NCBI RefSeq assembly: GCF_001612825.1
Contig: NZ_BDBE01000047.1
Location: 1-64,000 of the forward strand
DNA from: Nocardia caishijiensis NBRC 108228
GTDB taxonomy: Bacteria > Actinomycetota > Actinomycetes > Mycobacteriales > Mycobacteriaceae
Direction of reading: 5' to 3'
DNA length: 64,000 bases
Shown here: piece after piece, positions 44,773-55,667 of the stretch
How positions within the stretch are numbered: position 1 is the stretch's first letter
How the letters are laid out: each line of letters opens with the position of its first letter
Position numbers and translations under genes: made by a program
The notes under the pieces: generated by a model
Seen by the model: the letters and a program-made list of their open reading frames with translations, nothing else
What the model was told of the DNA's origin: nothing
Database searches by the model: none

Positions 44773-45822
44773 TCAGGAACGGGTGGTGGCTTCGCGTTGG
44801 AGTTCGAGGGCGATGTCGATGAGTTGGTCTTCCTGGCCGCCGACGAGTTTGCGCTTGCCCGCGCGGACGAGCATTTCGGCGGCGGAGACGCCGTAGCGTT
44901 CGGCTTGGCGTTCGGCGTGGCGGAGGAAGCTGGAGTAGACGCCCGCGTAGCCCATCATCAGGGCTTGACGGTCCAGGAGGCATTCGGTGGGCATGGCGGG
45001 GCGGACGACGTCTTCGGCGGCGTCGGTGACGGCGAAGAAGTCGACGCCGGTCTTGATGCCGAGTTTGTCGCAGACGCCGATGAACGCTTCGACGGGGAGG
45101 TTGCCAGCGCCTGCGCCGAATCGGCGTGCGCTGCCGTCGATCTGGGTCGCACCCGCGCGGACGGCGTAGACCGAGTTGGCGACAGCGAGGCCGAGGTTCT
45201 CGTGGCCGTGGAAGCCGACCTGGGCGTCGTCACCGAGTTCGGCCACCAACGCCGAGACGCGGTCGGAGACCTGTTCGAGCACGAGGGCACCGGCGGAGTC
45301 GACGACGTAGACGCACTGGCATCCGGCATCGGCCATGATCCGCGCCTGCTTCGCGAGCTTCTCCGGGGTGGTGGAGTGGGCCATCATCAGGAACCCGACG
45401 GTCTCGAGGCCGAGTTCACGCGCGAGTCCGAAATGTTGGATGGAGACATCGGCTTCGGTGCAGTGGGTCGCGATACGGCAGATCGAGGCGCCGTTGTCCT
45501 GCGAGATCTTGATGTCTTCCTTGACGCCGACACCGGGCAACATGAGAAAGGCGATCTTGGCCTGTTTCGCGGTTTCGGCCGCGGCCTTGATGAGCTCCTG
45601 CTCAGGGGTTTTGGAGAACCCGTAGTTGAACGAGGACCCGCCGAGCCCGTCACCGTGGGTGACCTCGATGACCGGCACACCGGAACCATCAAGGGCGGCA
45701 ACGATATTTCGCACTTCGTCCACGGTGAACTGGTGGCGCTTGTGGTGTGACCCGTCACGCAGCGAGGTGTCGGTGACCCGGACATCGAGTTCGCCCGAGA
45801 AGGGCTTCAGGATTGTGCTCAT
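44773..45822 (-). CDS. hsaF: 4-hydroxy-2-oxohexanoate aldolase HsaF
   Basis: A 349-residue DmpG/BphI-type aldolase. [17 protein letters not shown] (residues 15-32, catalytic Arg22, metal-binding Asp23), [14 protein letters not shown] and the metal-binding HGH in [15 protein letters not shown] are present. The C-terminal communication domain ([20 protein letters not shown]) binds HsaG. It cleaves 4-hydroxy-2-oxohexanoate to pyruvate and propanal, and propanal is channelled to HsaG. It is third in the hsaE-G-F operon, 12 bp after hsaG. Confidence 0.95.
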   Translation of the reverse strand: MSTILKPFSGELDVRVTDTSLRDGSHHKRHQFTVDEVRNIVAALDGSGVPVIEVTHGDGLGGSSFNYGFSKTPEQELIKAAAETAKQAKIAFLMLPGVGVKEDIKISQDNGASICRIATHCTEADVSIQHFGLARELGLETVGFLMMAHSTTPEKLAKQARIMADAGCQCVYVVDSAGALVLEQVSDRVSALVAELGDDAQVGFHGHENLGLAVANSVYAVRAGATQIDGSARRFGAGAGNLPVEAFIGVCDKLGIKTGVDFFAVTDAAEDVVRPAMPTECLLDRQALMMGYAGVYSSFLRHAERQAERYGVSAAEMLVRAGKRKLVGGQEDQLIDIALELQREATTRS

Positions 45823-45834
45823 TGCGGAAACTCC

Positions 45835-46740
45835 TTACACCCGAGCCGAGATGATCTGATCGGCCAGCACGTCACCGACGCGGGTCGCGGCGGCGGTCAT
45901 GATGTCGAGGTTGCCCGCGTACGGGGGTAGGAAGTCGCCCGCGCCCTCGACCTCGACGAAGATCGACACCTTCGCCATGCCGCCGGACACCACCGACGGG
46001 TCGTCGAACTGGGGTTCGTTGAGCAACCGGTAGCCGGGCACGTACTCCTGGATGGACTTCTCCATCCGCAGGATGCTGTCGGCGATGGCGTCGCGGTCGG
46101 CGTCTTCGGGGATCGAGCAGAAGATGGTGTCGCGCATGATCATCGGCGGTTCGGCCGGGTTCATGATGATGATGGCCTTGCCCCGCTGTGCACCACCGAT
46201 GGTTTCCACACCGCGACTCGTGGTCTTGGTGAACTCGTCGATATTGGCGCGGGTACCCGGCCCGGCCGACACCGAGGCCACCGACGCCACGATCTCGGCA
46301 TAGGCAACGGGAACCACCCGCGAAACGGCCGCGACCATGGGAATGGTGGCCTGCCCACCACAGGTGATCATGTTGACGTTGGGCGCGTCCCGCAAGGAAT
46401 CCAGGTTCACCGGCGGAATCACGGCCGGGCCGACAGCGGCGGGAGTCAGGTCGACGGCGCGGATGCCCGCGGCCTCGTACTTCGGTGCGTACGCGCGGTG
46501 CACGTAGGCGGAGGTGGCCTCGAACACCAGGTCCGGTTTGTCGTCAAGGGCGAGCAGCCAGTCCGCGCCCTCGGCGGAGGTTTCCAGGCCGAGCCCGCTG
46601 GCCCGCTTCAGCCCTTCGGAGTCCGGGTCGATGCCGATCATCCAGCGCGGCTCGATCTTGTCCGACCGCAACAGCTTGTAGAGCAGATCGGTGCTGATGT
46701 TGCCGGACCCCACGATCGCGGCGGTGACTTTGGTTGTCAC
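45835..46740 (-). CDS. hsaG: propanal/acetaldehyde dehydrogenase (acylating) HsaG
   Basis: A 301-residue acylating aldehyde dehydrogenase of the DmpF/BphJ group. The NAD loop is [15 protein letters not shown], and catalytic Cys127 is in [36 protein letters not shown] and [17 protein letters not shown] are family hallmarks. It turns propanal into propionyl-CoA and works as a complex with HsaF. The GTG start follows TAGGAG. It lies between hsaE and hsaF. Confidence 0.95.
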   Translation of the reverse strand: MTTKVTAAIVGSGNISTDLLYKLLRSDKIEPRWMIGIDPDSEGLKRASGLGLETSAEGADWLLALDDKPDLVFEATSAYVHRAYAPKYEAAGIRAVDLTPAAVGPAVIPPVNLDSLRDAPNVNMITCGGQATIPMVAAVSRVVPVAYAEIVASVASVSAGPGTRANIDEFTKTTSRGVETIGGAQRGKAIIIMNPAEPPMIMRDTIFCSIPEDADRDAIADSILRMEKSIQEYVPGYRLLNEPQFDDPSVVSGGMAKVSIFVEVEGAGDFLPPYAGNLDIMTAAATRVGDVLADQIISARV

Positions 46741-46754
46741 GGAATACTCCTAGG

Positions 46755-47540
46755 TCAGCTGAAACGCAGACGGACAGAACCGAGTCCGGTGAATTCGGCG
46801 TGGAAGTCGTCACCGGGGCGGGCATCGATCGCGCGGGTGCAGGAGCCGGGCAGCACGATGTCACCGGCTTTGAGGCGCACTCCGAAGGTCGCGACCTTGC
46901 GTGCCAGCCAGGCCACCGCGATCACCGGGTCACCGAGCACCGCGTCGCTGCGGCCTTCGGCGACGACCTCACCGTTGCGGGTCAGGACCGCATCGATGGC
47001 GGTGATGTCGATATCGGCCGGGGCCACCCGCTGCTCACCGAGGACGAAACCGGCCGAGGACGCGTTGTCGGAGATGGTGTCGGCCAACCCGATCTTCCAA
47101 TCGGTGATGCGTGAGTCGATCAGCTCGATCGCGGGGGCGTAGGCGACGGTCGCGGCCAGCACGTCGGCTTCGGTGCAGTCCTCGCCGGGCAGGTCTTGGC
47201 CGAGGACGAACCCGACCTCGACCTCGACACGGGGCAGCAAGTACTGCGACGTGTCCACGGGAACGTCCTCGAAGACTTCCATCTCGGCCAGCAGGTGACC
47301 GTAATCGGGTTCGTCGACACCCATCATCTGCTGCATCGCCTTCGACGACAGCCCGACCTTGTGCCCGACCACCTGGGCGCCATCGCGCAGCCTGCGCTGG
47401 ATGTTGAGCAACTGGATCTCGTAGGCGTCGACCACGTCGATACCCGGATACCGGTCGACCAGCGGCGCCACGGCCACCCGATCGTGTTCGGCGCGCGCCA
47501 GTTCATCGGCGAGTTCACTCCGCTGCGCGTCGGACAGCAC
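46755..47540 (-). CDS. hsaE: 2-hydroxyhexa-2,4-dienoate hydratase HsaE
   Basis: A 261-residue hydratase of the fumarylacetoacetate-hydrolase-like 2-keto-4-pentenoate group. VDAYEIQLLNIQRRL, VGHKVGLSSKAMQQMMGVD, RVEVEVGFVLGQDLPG (metal-binding Glu pair) and KAGDIVLPGSCTRAI are visible. It hydrates the C6 dienoate released by HsaD. The GTG at 47540 has AGGAGG 5 nt upstream and gives the usual family length; the ATG at 47579 does not. It is the first gene of hsaEGF. Confidence 0.94.
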   Translation of the reverse strand: MLSDAQRSELADELARAEHDRVAVAPLVDRYPGIDVVDAYEIQLLNIQRRLRDGAQVVGHKVGLSSKAMQQMMGVDEPDYGHLLAEMEVFEDVPVDTSQYLLPRVEVEVGFVLGQDLPGEDCTEADVLAATVAYAPAIELIDSRITDWKIGLADTISDNASSAGFVLGEQRVAPADIDITAIDAVLTRNGEVVAEGRSDAVLGDPVIAVAWLARKVATFGVRLKAGDIVLPGSCTRAIDARPGDDFHAEFTGLGSVRLRFS

Positions 47541-47581
47541 GGGTACCTCCTGGGAAAATCTGCTCGGCTGGACAGCCAAAC

Positions 47582-47595
47582 TGTAACCGGTTTCG
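47582..47595. promoter_or_regulatory. KstR operator at hsaEGF
   Basis: TGTAACCGGTTTCG matches TnnAACnnGTTnnA except for the final base (G for A). It is 42 bp before the hsaE GTG. Confidence 0.65.
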
Positions 47596-47649
47596 GAGCT
47601 GAGTATCTGCTCTTCTTCCAGACAACATAGCGCAACCGCACCCCGATTC

Positions 47650-47663
47650 TATAACGTGTTCTA
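47650..47663. promoter_or_regulatory. KstR operator at kstD
   Basis: TATAACGTGTTCTA fits the KstR consensus at every fixed base and ends 1 bp before the kstD ATG. No Shine-Dalgarno fits in between, so the transcript starts very near the ATG or the ORF start is debatable. Confidence 0.85.
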
Positions 47664-47664
47664 C

Positions 47665-49356
47665 ATGAGTGATCGGGAATACGATGTGGTGGTCGTCGGG
47701 AGTGGCGCCGCTGGAATGACCGCCGCCCTCACCGCGGCGCACCACGGGCTGAGCGTGGTGGTGCTGGAGAAGGCCGCGCACTACGGCGGGTCGACCGCCC
47801 GGTCCGGGGGCGGGGTGTGGATTCCGGGCAACAAGGCGCTGCTCGCCTCGGGCCGCCCCGACGATCGCGACGAGGCGCGCACCTACCTGCACAGCATCAT
47901 CGGCGACGTGGTGCCCGCCGAGAAGATCGACACCTACCTCGATCGCGGCGCCGAGGCGTTCGACTTCGTGCTCGACCACACGCCACTGAAGATGAAGTGG
48001 GTCCCCGGCTACTCCGACTACTACCCCGAGGCGCCCGGCGGACTGGGACAGGGCCGCTCCTGCGAACCGACACCGTTCAACGGCAAAGTGCTCGGCGCGG
48101 AACTGGCCAATCTGGAGCCGCCCTACGCCAAGGCGCCGATGAACGTCGTCGTCATGCAGGCCGATTTCGTGCGACTCAACCTGATCCGCCGCCACCCCAA
48201 GGGGATGATGCGGGCGCTGCGCGTCGGCGCGCGCACCTACCTGGCCAAGTTCACCGGTAAGCACCTGCTCGGCATGGGCCAGGCCATCATCGCCGCCATG
48301 CGCAAGGGCCTGCTCGACGCGGGTGTCCCGGTGCTGCTCGACACGCCACTCACCGACCTGGTGGAGACCGACGGCCGGATCACGGGCGTCAAGGCCACCG
48401 TCGACGGGCAATCGGTCACCTTCACCGCGCGCTACGGCGTGGTCCTCGGCAGCGGCGGTTTCGAGCACAACGCCGACATGCGCGCCAAGTACCAGCGACA
48501 GCCGATAACCACTGAGTGGACAACCGGTGCCGCGGCCAACACCGGCGATGGCATCGTGGCGGGCATGGCGGTAGGCGCGACGGTCGGGTTCATGGAGGAC
48601 GCCTGGTGGGGTCCGACCATCTTCAAGGGCGGCAAGCCCTGGTTCGCGCTGGCCGAACGCAACCTGCCCGGCACCATCATGGTCAACGACCGGGGCGAAC
48701 GCTTCGGCAACGAGTCGGCCCCGTACGTGGAGGCCGTGCACACCATGTACGGCGGCGAGTACGGCCAGGGCGCGGGCCCCGGCGAGAACGTGCCCGCCTG
48801 GCTGGTGTTCGACCAGCGCTACCGCAACCGCTACATCTTCGCGGGACTGCAACCGGGACAACGCTTCCCGAAACGCTGGCTGGAGAACGACAACATCGTC
48901 GCGGCCGACACGATCGCCGAACTCGCCGCCCGCATCGGTGTTCCCGCCGACGCGCTCGCCGGAACCGTCGACCGGTTCAACGGATTCGTCGCCGCGGGCA
49001 AGGACGAGGACTTCGGTCGCGGTGACAGCCACTACGACCGCTACTACGGTGACCCGACCGTGAAGCCCAACCCGTGCCTGGCCGAGATCTCGCATGGCCC
49101 GTTCTACGCCGCCAAGATCGTCCCCGGCGACCTCGGCACCAAGGGCGGTCTCGTCACCGATACCGCCGGACGCGTACTGCGGGAGGACGATTCGGTGATC
49201 GACGGACTGTACGCCGCGGGCAACACCAGCTCACCGGTGATGGGCCACACCTACGCGGGCCCAGGCGCGACCATCGGCCCCGCGATCACCTTCGCCTACC
49301 TGTCCGTGCTCGACATCGTCGCCAAGAAGTCCGCCACCACCGAGGAAGTGAAGTAG
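47665..49356 (+). CDS. kstD: 3-ketosteroid delta1-dehydrogenase KstD
   Basis: A 563-residue FAD-dependent dehydrogenase. The dinucleotide fold VVVVGSGAAGMTAALTAA, STARSGGGVWIPGN (substrate pocket), RYGVVLGSGGFEHNADM and the C-terminal FAD motif YAAGNTSSPVMGHTYAGPGA are typical of KstD. It introduces the C1-C2 double bond in 3-ketosteroids, which with KshA leads to ring-B opening. The ATG at 47665 follows the KstR box. It is followed by hsd4B in a 1-bp overlap. Confidence 0.95.
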   Translation: MSDREYDVVVVGSGAAGMTAALTAAHHGLSVVVLEKAAHYGGSTARSGGGVWIPGNKALLASGRPDDRDEARTYLHSIIGDVVPAEKIDTYLDRGAEAFDFVLDHTPLKMKWVPGYSDYYPEAPGGLGQGRSCEPTPFNGKVLGAELANLEPPYAKAPMNVVVMQADFVRLNLIRRHPKGMMRALRVGARTYLAKFTGKHLLGMGQAIIAAMRKGLLDAGVPVLLDTPLTDLVETDGRITGVKATVDGQSVTFTARYGVVLGSGGFEHNADMRAKYQRQPITTEWTTGAAANTGDGIVAGMAVGATVGFMEDAWWGPTIFKGGKPWFALAERNLPGTIMVNDRGERFGNESAPYVEAVHTMYGGEYGQGAGPGENVPAWLVFDQRYRNRYIFAGLQPGQRFPKRWLENDNIVAADTIAELAARIGVPADALAGTVDRFNGFVAAGKDEDFGRGDSHYDRYYGDPTVKPNPCLAEISHGPFYAAKIVPGDLGTKGGLVTDTAGRVLREDDSVIDGLYAAGNTSSPVMGHTYAGPGATIGPAITFAYLSVLDIVAKKSATTEEVK

Positions 49357-50216
49357 TGCCCATCGATCCACAGATCGCGCTCGGCGCGGCGCTGCCCAGC
49401 CGCGAATTCAGCTGGACCCCCACCGATGTGCAGCTCTACCACCTGGGACTCGGCGCCGGTGCGCGGTGCACCGACCCGGCCGAGCTGCGCTATCTCGACG
49501 ACAGCGAACCCAAGGTGCTGCCGACCTTCGCCACCGTCGCCCCGACCCTCGGCGAGACCGCCGCACCGAGGGTGAGTTTCCCCGGCGTCGAGATCGACCT
49601 GGCGAAGGTGGTGCACGGTCATCAGGAAGTGTTGGTGCACAAGCCGATTCCCGCCGCTGGCAAGGCCGTGTCCGTCGGCCGGATCGCCGAGATCTGGGAC
49701 AAGGGCAGCAACGCGGTGATCGTGCAGGAACACACCGTCACGGGCGCGGACGGCGAGCCGCTGTGGACGGCACGCTCCTCGATCTTCGCCAAGGGCGAGG
49801 GCGGCTTCGGTGGCGAACGCGGCCCGAGCACGAAAGCCGAGCTGCCCGACCGCGCCCCCGACGCGGAGCTCACCACCGCCACCCTCCCGCAGCAGGCACT
49901 GCTCTACCGCCTCTGCGGCGACCGCAACCCACTGCACTCCGACCCCGAATTCGCCAGGGCGGCAGGCTTTCCCGCGCCGATCCTGCACGGTCTGTGCACC
50001 TACGGTGTGGTGTGCAAATCGCTCACCGACATCCTGCTCGACGGCGACACCACCCGAGTCGCCGGGTTCCGCGCGAAATTCACCGGCGTCCTCTACCCCG
50101 GTGAGACCCTGCGCACCAAGGTCTGGCGCGAGGCGGACACGCTGGTCGCGGCGGTCACGGCCGTCGACCGCGACGACGCACCCGTCCTCGGCGACGTCAC
50201 CCTGCGCATCGCCTGA
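49356..50216 (+). CDS. hsd4B: steroid 2-enoyl-CoA hydratase, double hotdog (Hsd4B-type)
   Basis: A 286-residue hydratase-2 type protein with two hotdog halves. The C-terminal half carries the MaoC signature LLYRLCGDRNPLHSDPEFAR with the catalytic Asp and His, then GFPAPILHGLCTYGV. Length and position (after kstD) match Rv3538. It hydrates side-chain enoyl-CoA intermediates; the dehydrogenase name is historical. The GTG start shares one base with the kstD stop. A long inverted repeat follows at 50228. Confidence 0.9.
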   Translation: MPIDPQIALGAALPSREFSWTPTDVQLYHLGLGAGARCTDPAELRYLDDSEPKVLPTFATVAPTLGETAAPRVSFPGVEIDLAKVVHGHQEVLVHKPIPAAGKAVSVGRIAEIWDKGSNAVIVQEHTVTGADGEPLWTARSSIFAKGEGGFGGERGPSTKAELPDRAPDAELTTATLPQQALLYRLCGDRNPLHSDPEFARAAGFPAPILHGLCTYGVVCKSLTDILLDGDTTRVAGFRAKFTGVLYPGETLRTKVWREADTLVAAVTAVDRDDAPVLGDVTLRIA

Positions 50217-50227
50217 AGTGAACACCT

Positions 50228-50278
50228 GATCACCACGCTCCGGTGGCGGCATCGGCCCGCCACCGGAGCGTGGTGATC
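50228..50278. repeat. long intergenic inverted repeat, copy 2 (bidirectional terminator-like)
   Basis: 22-bp arms (50228-50249 and 50257-50278) with a 7-nt loop. The arm sequence is the same as in copy 1 at 44699-44759. It sits between convergent hsd4B and the membrane-protein gene at 50283. Confidence 0.85.
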
Positions 50279-50282
50279 TTGG

Positions 50283-50729
50283 TCAGGCGGGCGGGAGGGT
50301 GGTGTGGGCGGGTCGGGAGGTGAGGGTGGTGGTGAGGAAGGCGTAGATGGTGACTATGAGGATGGGGGCGGCGAGCGGGGCCCAGGCGAGGTTGACGGGC
50401 ACCAGGGCCGCGGTGGTCGCGGCGATGGTGAACAGGACCGCGCCGCCGACCGAGGGGATGGTGGTGGGGACGACACCTTCGGGGGCGTGCAGGACGGCGG
50501 CGTTGAGGAGATAGGTGGTCGCAACCAGACCTGTTGCGGCGGAGGCTATTACGCCTACATCGGCGAAGGCGAGAGCAGCGATGGCGGTGAGCACGGCGCC
50601 GACCGAGGCGGGGCGCCACCACCAGCTCGCGATGACGAATGCCAGGGCGGGGACACCGAGGAACGGGTTGACCAGGGCGACCGAGGCGACGAGCAGCAGC
50701 CCGGCGAGCAGGGCGAGGAATCTGGTCAT
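50283..50729 (-). CDS. small multi-TM membrane protein, end of MoxR operon
   Basis: A 148-residue hydrophobic protein with about four helices (for example FLALLAGLLLVASVALV and ILIVTIYAFLTTTLTS). The ATG at 50729 overlaps the DUF58 gene stop by 4 bp, so it is the last gene of the MoxR-DUF58 operon. No family is recognised. Confidence 0.75.
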   Translation of the reverse strand: MTRFLALLAGLLLVASVALVNPFLGVPALAFVIASWWWRPASVGAVLTAIAALAFADVGVIASAATGLVATTYLLNAAVLHAPEGVVPTTIPSVGGAVLFTIAATTAALVPVNLAWAPLAAPILIVTIYAFLTTTLTSRPAHTTLPPA

Positions 50730-51996
50730 CGGCGCACCCGCACGGTTCGACGGTGGTCGGGGAGCAGGCGCATGGCCTGATCGAGGCGGGTGCCGTCGGG
50801 CCAGGCGATGATGTCGACACCGACAGTACCCATGTCGCGGTACATCGAGGCCCGCTCGAGCTGCCACATCTTGGCCATGGTCGGGTCGAGGCCCTCGGCG
50901 AAGGGCGTGCCGCGCAGCACGTCGACAGCGACCACCACGTGACCGCGTTTGCGCAGGTCGATGAGGGCCAGGGCGAACTGGGTGTCGAGCAGGGTGGAGA
51001 AGGCGACGATGATGGCGCCGATCGGCACCGCGGCGTGCGGGGCGAGGGTGCCCGTGTGCTCGACGTGCTCGTCACCGACGCCGAGGACGGTGTCGACGAT
51101 CCGGTAGAACTGCCTGCGCCCGATGTCGGGACGCAACCAGCGCGGTGACTCACCGAGGCACACCACGGCGGTACGGTCACCGGCCTGCAACGTGGACTGC
51201 ACCACCTGGGCGGCGCCGCGCACCGACAGTTCCAGCGAGTCGCTGGCCGGGCCGGGTGCCTGCTGGGAGGTGTCGACGAGGACGACCACATCGGCGGAAC
51301 GGTTGGTGAACCGTTCGGTGACGTAGAGCCGCCCGCGACGCGCGCTCACCGGCCAGTTCACGGTGCGCAACTGGTCGCCGGGGGCGTAGGCGCGGATATC
51401 GGCGTATTCGACGCCGGGTCCGTGTCTGCGGGTGAGATGGGTGCCGATGCGATCGGGAAGTTCGGTGCGTGGCAGGCGCATGCGCTGCGGGTCGGCGATG
51501 GGATAGATGTAGAGGTTCGCGGCGGGCAGTTCGGCGGTGGCGACGGCGAGCCCGGCGGGGCTCAGCGCGGTCACCGCCGCCTGCACCGGGTAGCGTCCCC
51601 AGCGCGTGGCCGACAGCGCGAGCCGCATCCCGGCCGGTACGCCACCGGAGTCGTGGGATTCCTCCACCTCGAGGTCGAGACCGGCGAGCGGAACGGGGGC
51701 CATCCGCAACAGGGCGTGCCCGCTCTCGACGAACGCGGCGGCCGTGACGGTGACGGTCTCGCCCTCGAAACAGCGGACGGTGCCGCTCCCGTCGACCTGG
51801 ATCCGGGTGGGGTTCTGCTGCCACGGGGCGGTGGCGAGCACCCCGAGCATCGGCGCGGCGAAGACGACGAGCTGCCACTGCCCCCGCAACACCGCGACCA
51901 CGAGCGCCGCCGCGGCGCAACCGGCGAGGATGAACACCAACGGCGCCGGGCGCCACCGCAATTCGACCTCGACGGTCTTCGATTCGTCGCGGTGCT

Positions 51997-52000
<4 letters not shown>
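50726..52000 (-). CDS. DUF58 domain protein
   Basis: A 424-residue protein with two N-terminal membrane helices (FILAGCAAAALVVAVL, LVVFAAPMLGVLATAPW). It then has a periplasm/cytoplasm linker and a DUF58 domain with RAYAPGDQLRTVNWPVSARR and a vWA-like strand DVVVLVDTSQQ. DUF58 proteins are partners of MoxR AAA+ ATPases. The ATG overlaps the moxR stop (ATGA). The operon order (DUF4129, hypothetical, MoxR, DUF58) is the common actinobacterial arrangement of an envelope-related or chaperone complex of unknown target. Confidence 0.9.
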
Positions 52001-52959
<959 letters not shown>

Positions 52960-52976
52960 CGGTGGCCTCTAACCCC

Positions 52977-53495
52977 TCACATCGTCTGCAATCGGCGCAG
53001 GATCTCGTCCAGCGCCGCCCTACCCGGAGCGCGACCCGTCTGGTCGCGCAACGACGAATTGGCCGGGTCGACCCAGAGCCACAGTTCGGGACCGAACTGC
53101 AGCTGACCGGCCGCTTCGATGGCTCTGCGGTTCTTGGAAACCCGCATACCGGTGGACAGTTCGAACTCTTTGGCCAGCAGCGGGCGCAGGTGCCGGTCCC
53201 AGTCGGCGCGGGTGCCGTCGGCGCGGGCGACGAGCATCTCGGCGCGGGCGTGCCAGCGGCCGAGCATCTCGGCGGGACCGTTGTCGATGTATTCGGTGAG
53301 CGGTTCTTCGCGTCGCACCCGGTAGCGCAGCGACCACACGAGCACGCCGAGCGCGACCGCCACCGGCAGGGCGACGGCGAGCAGCAGCAGGTCGCGGTCG
53401 AGCCGCAACAGGACGACCTCGATGACGAGCACCGCGATCACCGCCGTGACGACAACTGTCGTCCGGTTCGACCGAATCTCCTCCCCCGGGTTCAC
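52977..53495 (-). CDS. two-TM hypothetical protein of MoxR operon
   Basis: A 172-residue protein with a short basic N-terminus and two membrane helices (TVVVTAVIAVLVIEVVLL, LLLLAVALPVAVALGVLVW). A soluble domain of about 105 residues ends in ALDEILRRLQTM. The GTG at 53495 has GGAGG upstream. It is encoded between the DUF4129 and MoxR genes. No catalytic motif is seen; such proteins recur in this operon type in actinobacteria. Confidence 0.78.
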   Translation of the reverse strand: MNPGEEIRSNRTTVVVTAVIAVLVIEVVLLRLDRDLLLLAVALPVAVALGVLVWSLRYRVRREEPLTEYIDNGPAEMLGRWHARAEMLVARADGTRADWDRHLRPLLAKEFELSTGMRVSKNRRAIEAAGQLQFGPELWLWVDPANSSLRDQTGRAPGRAALDEILRRLQTM

Positions 53496-53532
53496 GTGAC
53501 CTCCGTGACCCGGGTCGCCCGATGCGCGCCGA

Positions 53533-54510
53533 TCATGCGGGCACCACCCGTCGCTGCAGGTCCGAGAGCACGATGCGCAGCAGTTGTTCGGCGCGCATGC
53601 GCTGCCACTCGAGCATCGAGTGGGGGCTGAACCTGGCCTCCTCGAACAGCGCGACCAGTTCGCGGGCGGAGGCGTCGTGCAGCACACCACTCTCGAAGGC
53701 TCTGGCCAGCACCTCCATCGGAGTGTCGGAGGCCTTCGGACGGGCGACGCTGTCGGTGGACAGGCCGCGTTCCATGGCCACGTAGCAGGCGATGATCGCG
53801 GTGCGCGGGTCCTGGCCCGGCGCGTTCATCGCGGCCAGACCCATCTCGGCGGCGCGGGTGAGCGAGTCGACGTCGCTGGCGGTCGGTGCCGCGGGTTCCT
53901 CGACGACCGTCTGCTCGGGCGCGCGGCGGGCGGCGACCGCAACGGCGGCGAGCCCGGCCATCGCGACCGCGATCAGGGTGAGGGCCAGTCCCGCCGCGAT
54001 GAGCAGGGCGGTGCCGGTGAGTTCGGTCGGGCCCGCGGTGGGGTCGGGGGCGGGCGCGTCGGTGGGGGTCGGCACCGGGCCGGAACCCTCGGACAGGGTC
54101 TCCGCGGCCGGGCGCATCGGGCGGGCGCCTGGCAGCAGGAACAGCGCGGTGACCCCGGCGGCGAAGAGCAGGGCGAGGGTGGCGACGAGCATCGGTACGA
54201 GCACCGCGAGCCTGCGCCACTGGACCTTCGGCAGCACGGTGTCCTCGTGGTGCGGCATGGCGAGTGGGAGACGGTGCTGGCTCGCGACGACTCCGGCCAC
54301 CAGGATGACGATCGATACCAGCAGCAGCACCGGCATCACCGCGACGAGCAGCGGCGACGGCGTGCCCGCCGACTCGTCGGAACCCGCGCCGGGCAGACTG
54401 CCCTGTAGCGCGAAGGTCGCGCAGGCCACCAGTGCGATCACGACGATCGCCCGCGTAATGGGCTGATTCACCCCGATCACAGCTGTACCACCAAACCCCA
54501 GAGACTGCAC
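53533..54510 (-). CDS. DUF4129 domain membrane protein
   Basis: A 325-residue membrane protein with four hydrophobic helices (about residues 18-33, 53-75, 105-130 and 163-192). A C-terminal DUF4129 segment has AIIACYVAMERGLS, ESGVLHDASARELVALFEEA and WQRMRAEQLLRIVLSDL. DUF4129 is linked to transglutaminase-like and MoxR modules. It is the first gene of the operon; the exact start (ATG 54510 or GTG 54471) is undecided. Confidence 0.82.
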   Translation of the reverse strand: MQSLGFGGTAVIGVNQPITRAIVVIALVACATFALQGSLPGAGSDESAGTPSPLLVAVMPVLLLVSIVILVAGVVASQHRLPLAMPHHEDTVLPKVQWRRLAVLVPMLVATLALLFAAGVTALFLLPGARPMRPAAETLSEGSGPVPTPTDAPAPDPTAGPTELTGTALLIAAGLALTLIAVAMAGLAAVAVAARRAPEQTVVEEPAAPTASDVDSLTRAAEMGLAAMNAPGQDPRTAIIACYVAMERGLSTDSVARPKASDTPMEVLARAFESGVLHDASARELVALFEEARFSPHSMLEWQRMRAEQLLRIVLSDLQRRVVPA

Positions 54511-54548
54511 AAATCAGCCACATAGTTACATGCCGGGCGGTTCGCTCG

Positions 54549-54578
54549 GGAGGAAATCGGCTCTTTTGGATTTCCTCC
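54549..54578. terminator. terminator hairpin after zapE
   Basis: Inverted repeat GGAGGAAATC / GATTTCCTCC with a 10-nt loop, downstream of the zapE stop and upstream of the DUF4129 gene on the minus strand. Confidence 0.6.
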
Positions 54579-54610
54579 TGTTCATTGTCCCCCTCGCGGC
54601 CGTGCGCCCG

Positions 54611-55567
54611 CTACGCAGTACGAACGGTTCGGGCTCCGGTTAGTGAGAGTTCACTGAGTCGGCTCGCGGTGCGGGCGAGGTCCGGCACGGCCGCCACCCC
54701 GGCGGTCAGCTCGGTGACGGGTTCGGCCGCGTGGATCGTGCACGGCAGGTCGGCGTCGTAGAGGATGTCGACGAGATTCACCAGCCGCATCGCCCAGTCC
54801 GGTGGCACCTCGCGCAGCGGAGGCACCGCGACCAGCGTCCAGCGGTGGAAGCGGGCGGTCAGGCGCAGGTAGTCGGCGGCGCTGGTGGCGGTACCGCACA
54901 GGTGCGCGAAGCCGAAGGTGACCGCCTCACCGTCCACGGATTCCGCGCGCACCGTGCGCCCGTCGATCAGGTCGAGCACCACGCCCGGGCCGAGGATGTC
55001 CTCCGCCGTCACCACATAGCGTCCGGCGCCGAAGCCTTGGTCCTGGCGAGTGCCGAGGGTGCGGTAGTCGAGTGGGCCGTCGAGTGTCACCACGTCGAGG
55101 GCGGCGCGGATGCGCTCGATGGTCGGCACGAACCGGTCGTGGAACAGCGGGTTGGGCAGCAGCCCCTCGGGTGGGTAGTTCGACGTGACGACCAGGGTGC
55201 GGTGTTCGGCGAACAGGGTGTCGAGCAGCCGGGCCACGAGCATGGCGTCGCCGATGTCGTGCACGTGGAATTCGTCGAAACACACCAGTTCCGCGTCACC
55301 GAGCAAACGCGCGACCGCCTTTTCGATCGACCCGAGTTCGTGTGCCGCCGCGTGCAGTTCGGCGAAGAAGTTGTGGAAATGAAAGCGCCGCTTGCGAATC
55401 GGATCAGCCGAGGCGAAGAACCGATCCATCACCATCGTCTTGCCTCGGCCCGGCCTGCCGTGCAGGTAGATCCCACGCACCCGTTTCCGTACCCGCCCGT
55501 GCCGGTCGAGCAACCGCCCGAGCCGCGCCGCCGCCGCCGTCTGCCCGGGATCGAGAACCACTGCCAC
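54611..55567 (-). CDS. zapE: AFG1/ZapE-like cell-division ATPase
   Basis: A 318-residue P-loop ATPase. Walker A GRPGRGKTMVMDRFF, Walker B ELVCFDEFHVHDIGDAMLV, LVVTSNYPPEGLLPNPLFHD and the C-terminal VPPLREVPPDWAMRLVNLVD are the AFG1/ZapE hallmarks. ZapE is a peripheral Z-ring ATPase in Escherichia coli; actinobacterial homologues are little studied. It lies between the MoxR cluster and the ltp2 operon, apparently as a single gene. Confidence 0.88.
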   Translation of the reverse strand: MAVVLDPGQTAAAARLGRLLDRHGRVRKRVRGIYLHGRPGRGKTMVMDRFFASADPIRKRRFHFHNFFAELHAAAHELGSIEKAVARLLGDAELVCFDEFHVHDIGDAMLVARLLDTLFAEHRTLVVTSNYPPEGLLPNPLFHDRFVPTIERIRAALDVVTLDGPLDYRTLGTRQDQGFGAGRYVVTAEDILGPGVVLDLIDGRTVRAESVDGEAVTFGFAHLCGTATSAADYLRLTARFHRWTLVAVPPLREVPPDWAMRLVNLVDILYDADLPCTIHAAEPVTELTAGVAAVPDLARTASRLSELSLTGARTVRTA

Positions 55568-55667
55568 ACCGACCTCCTCGTCCCACCCAGTTGTAGTGGG
55601 GCGAGGAGGACGGGCGACAGAGTTGGTGACCCGATCGACAGGGTGCGTTGAGTCACCCGCCGCCGCG

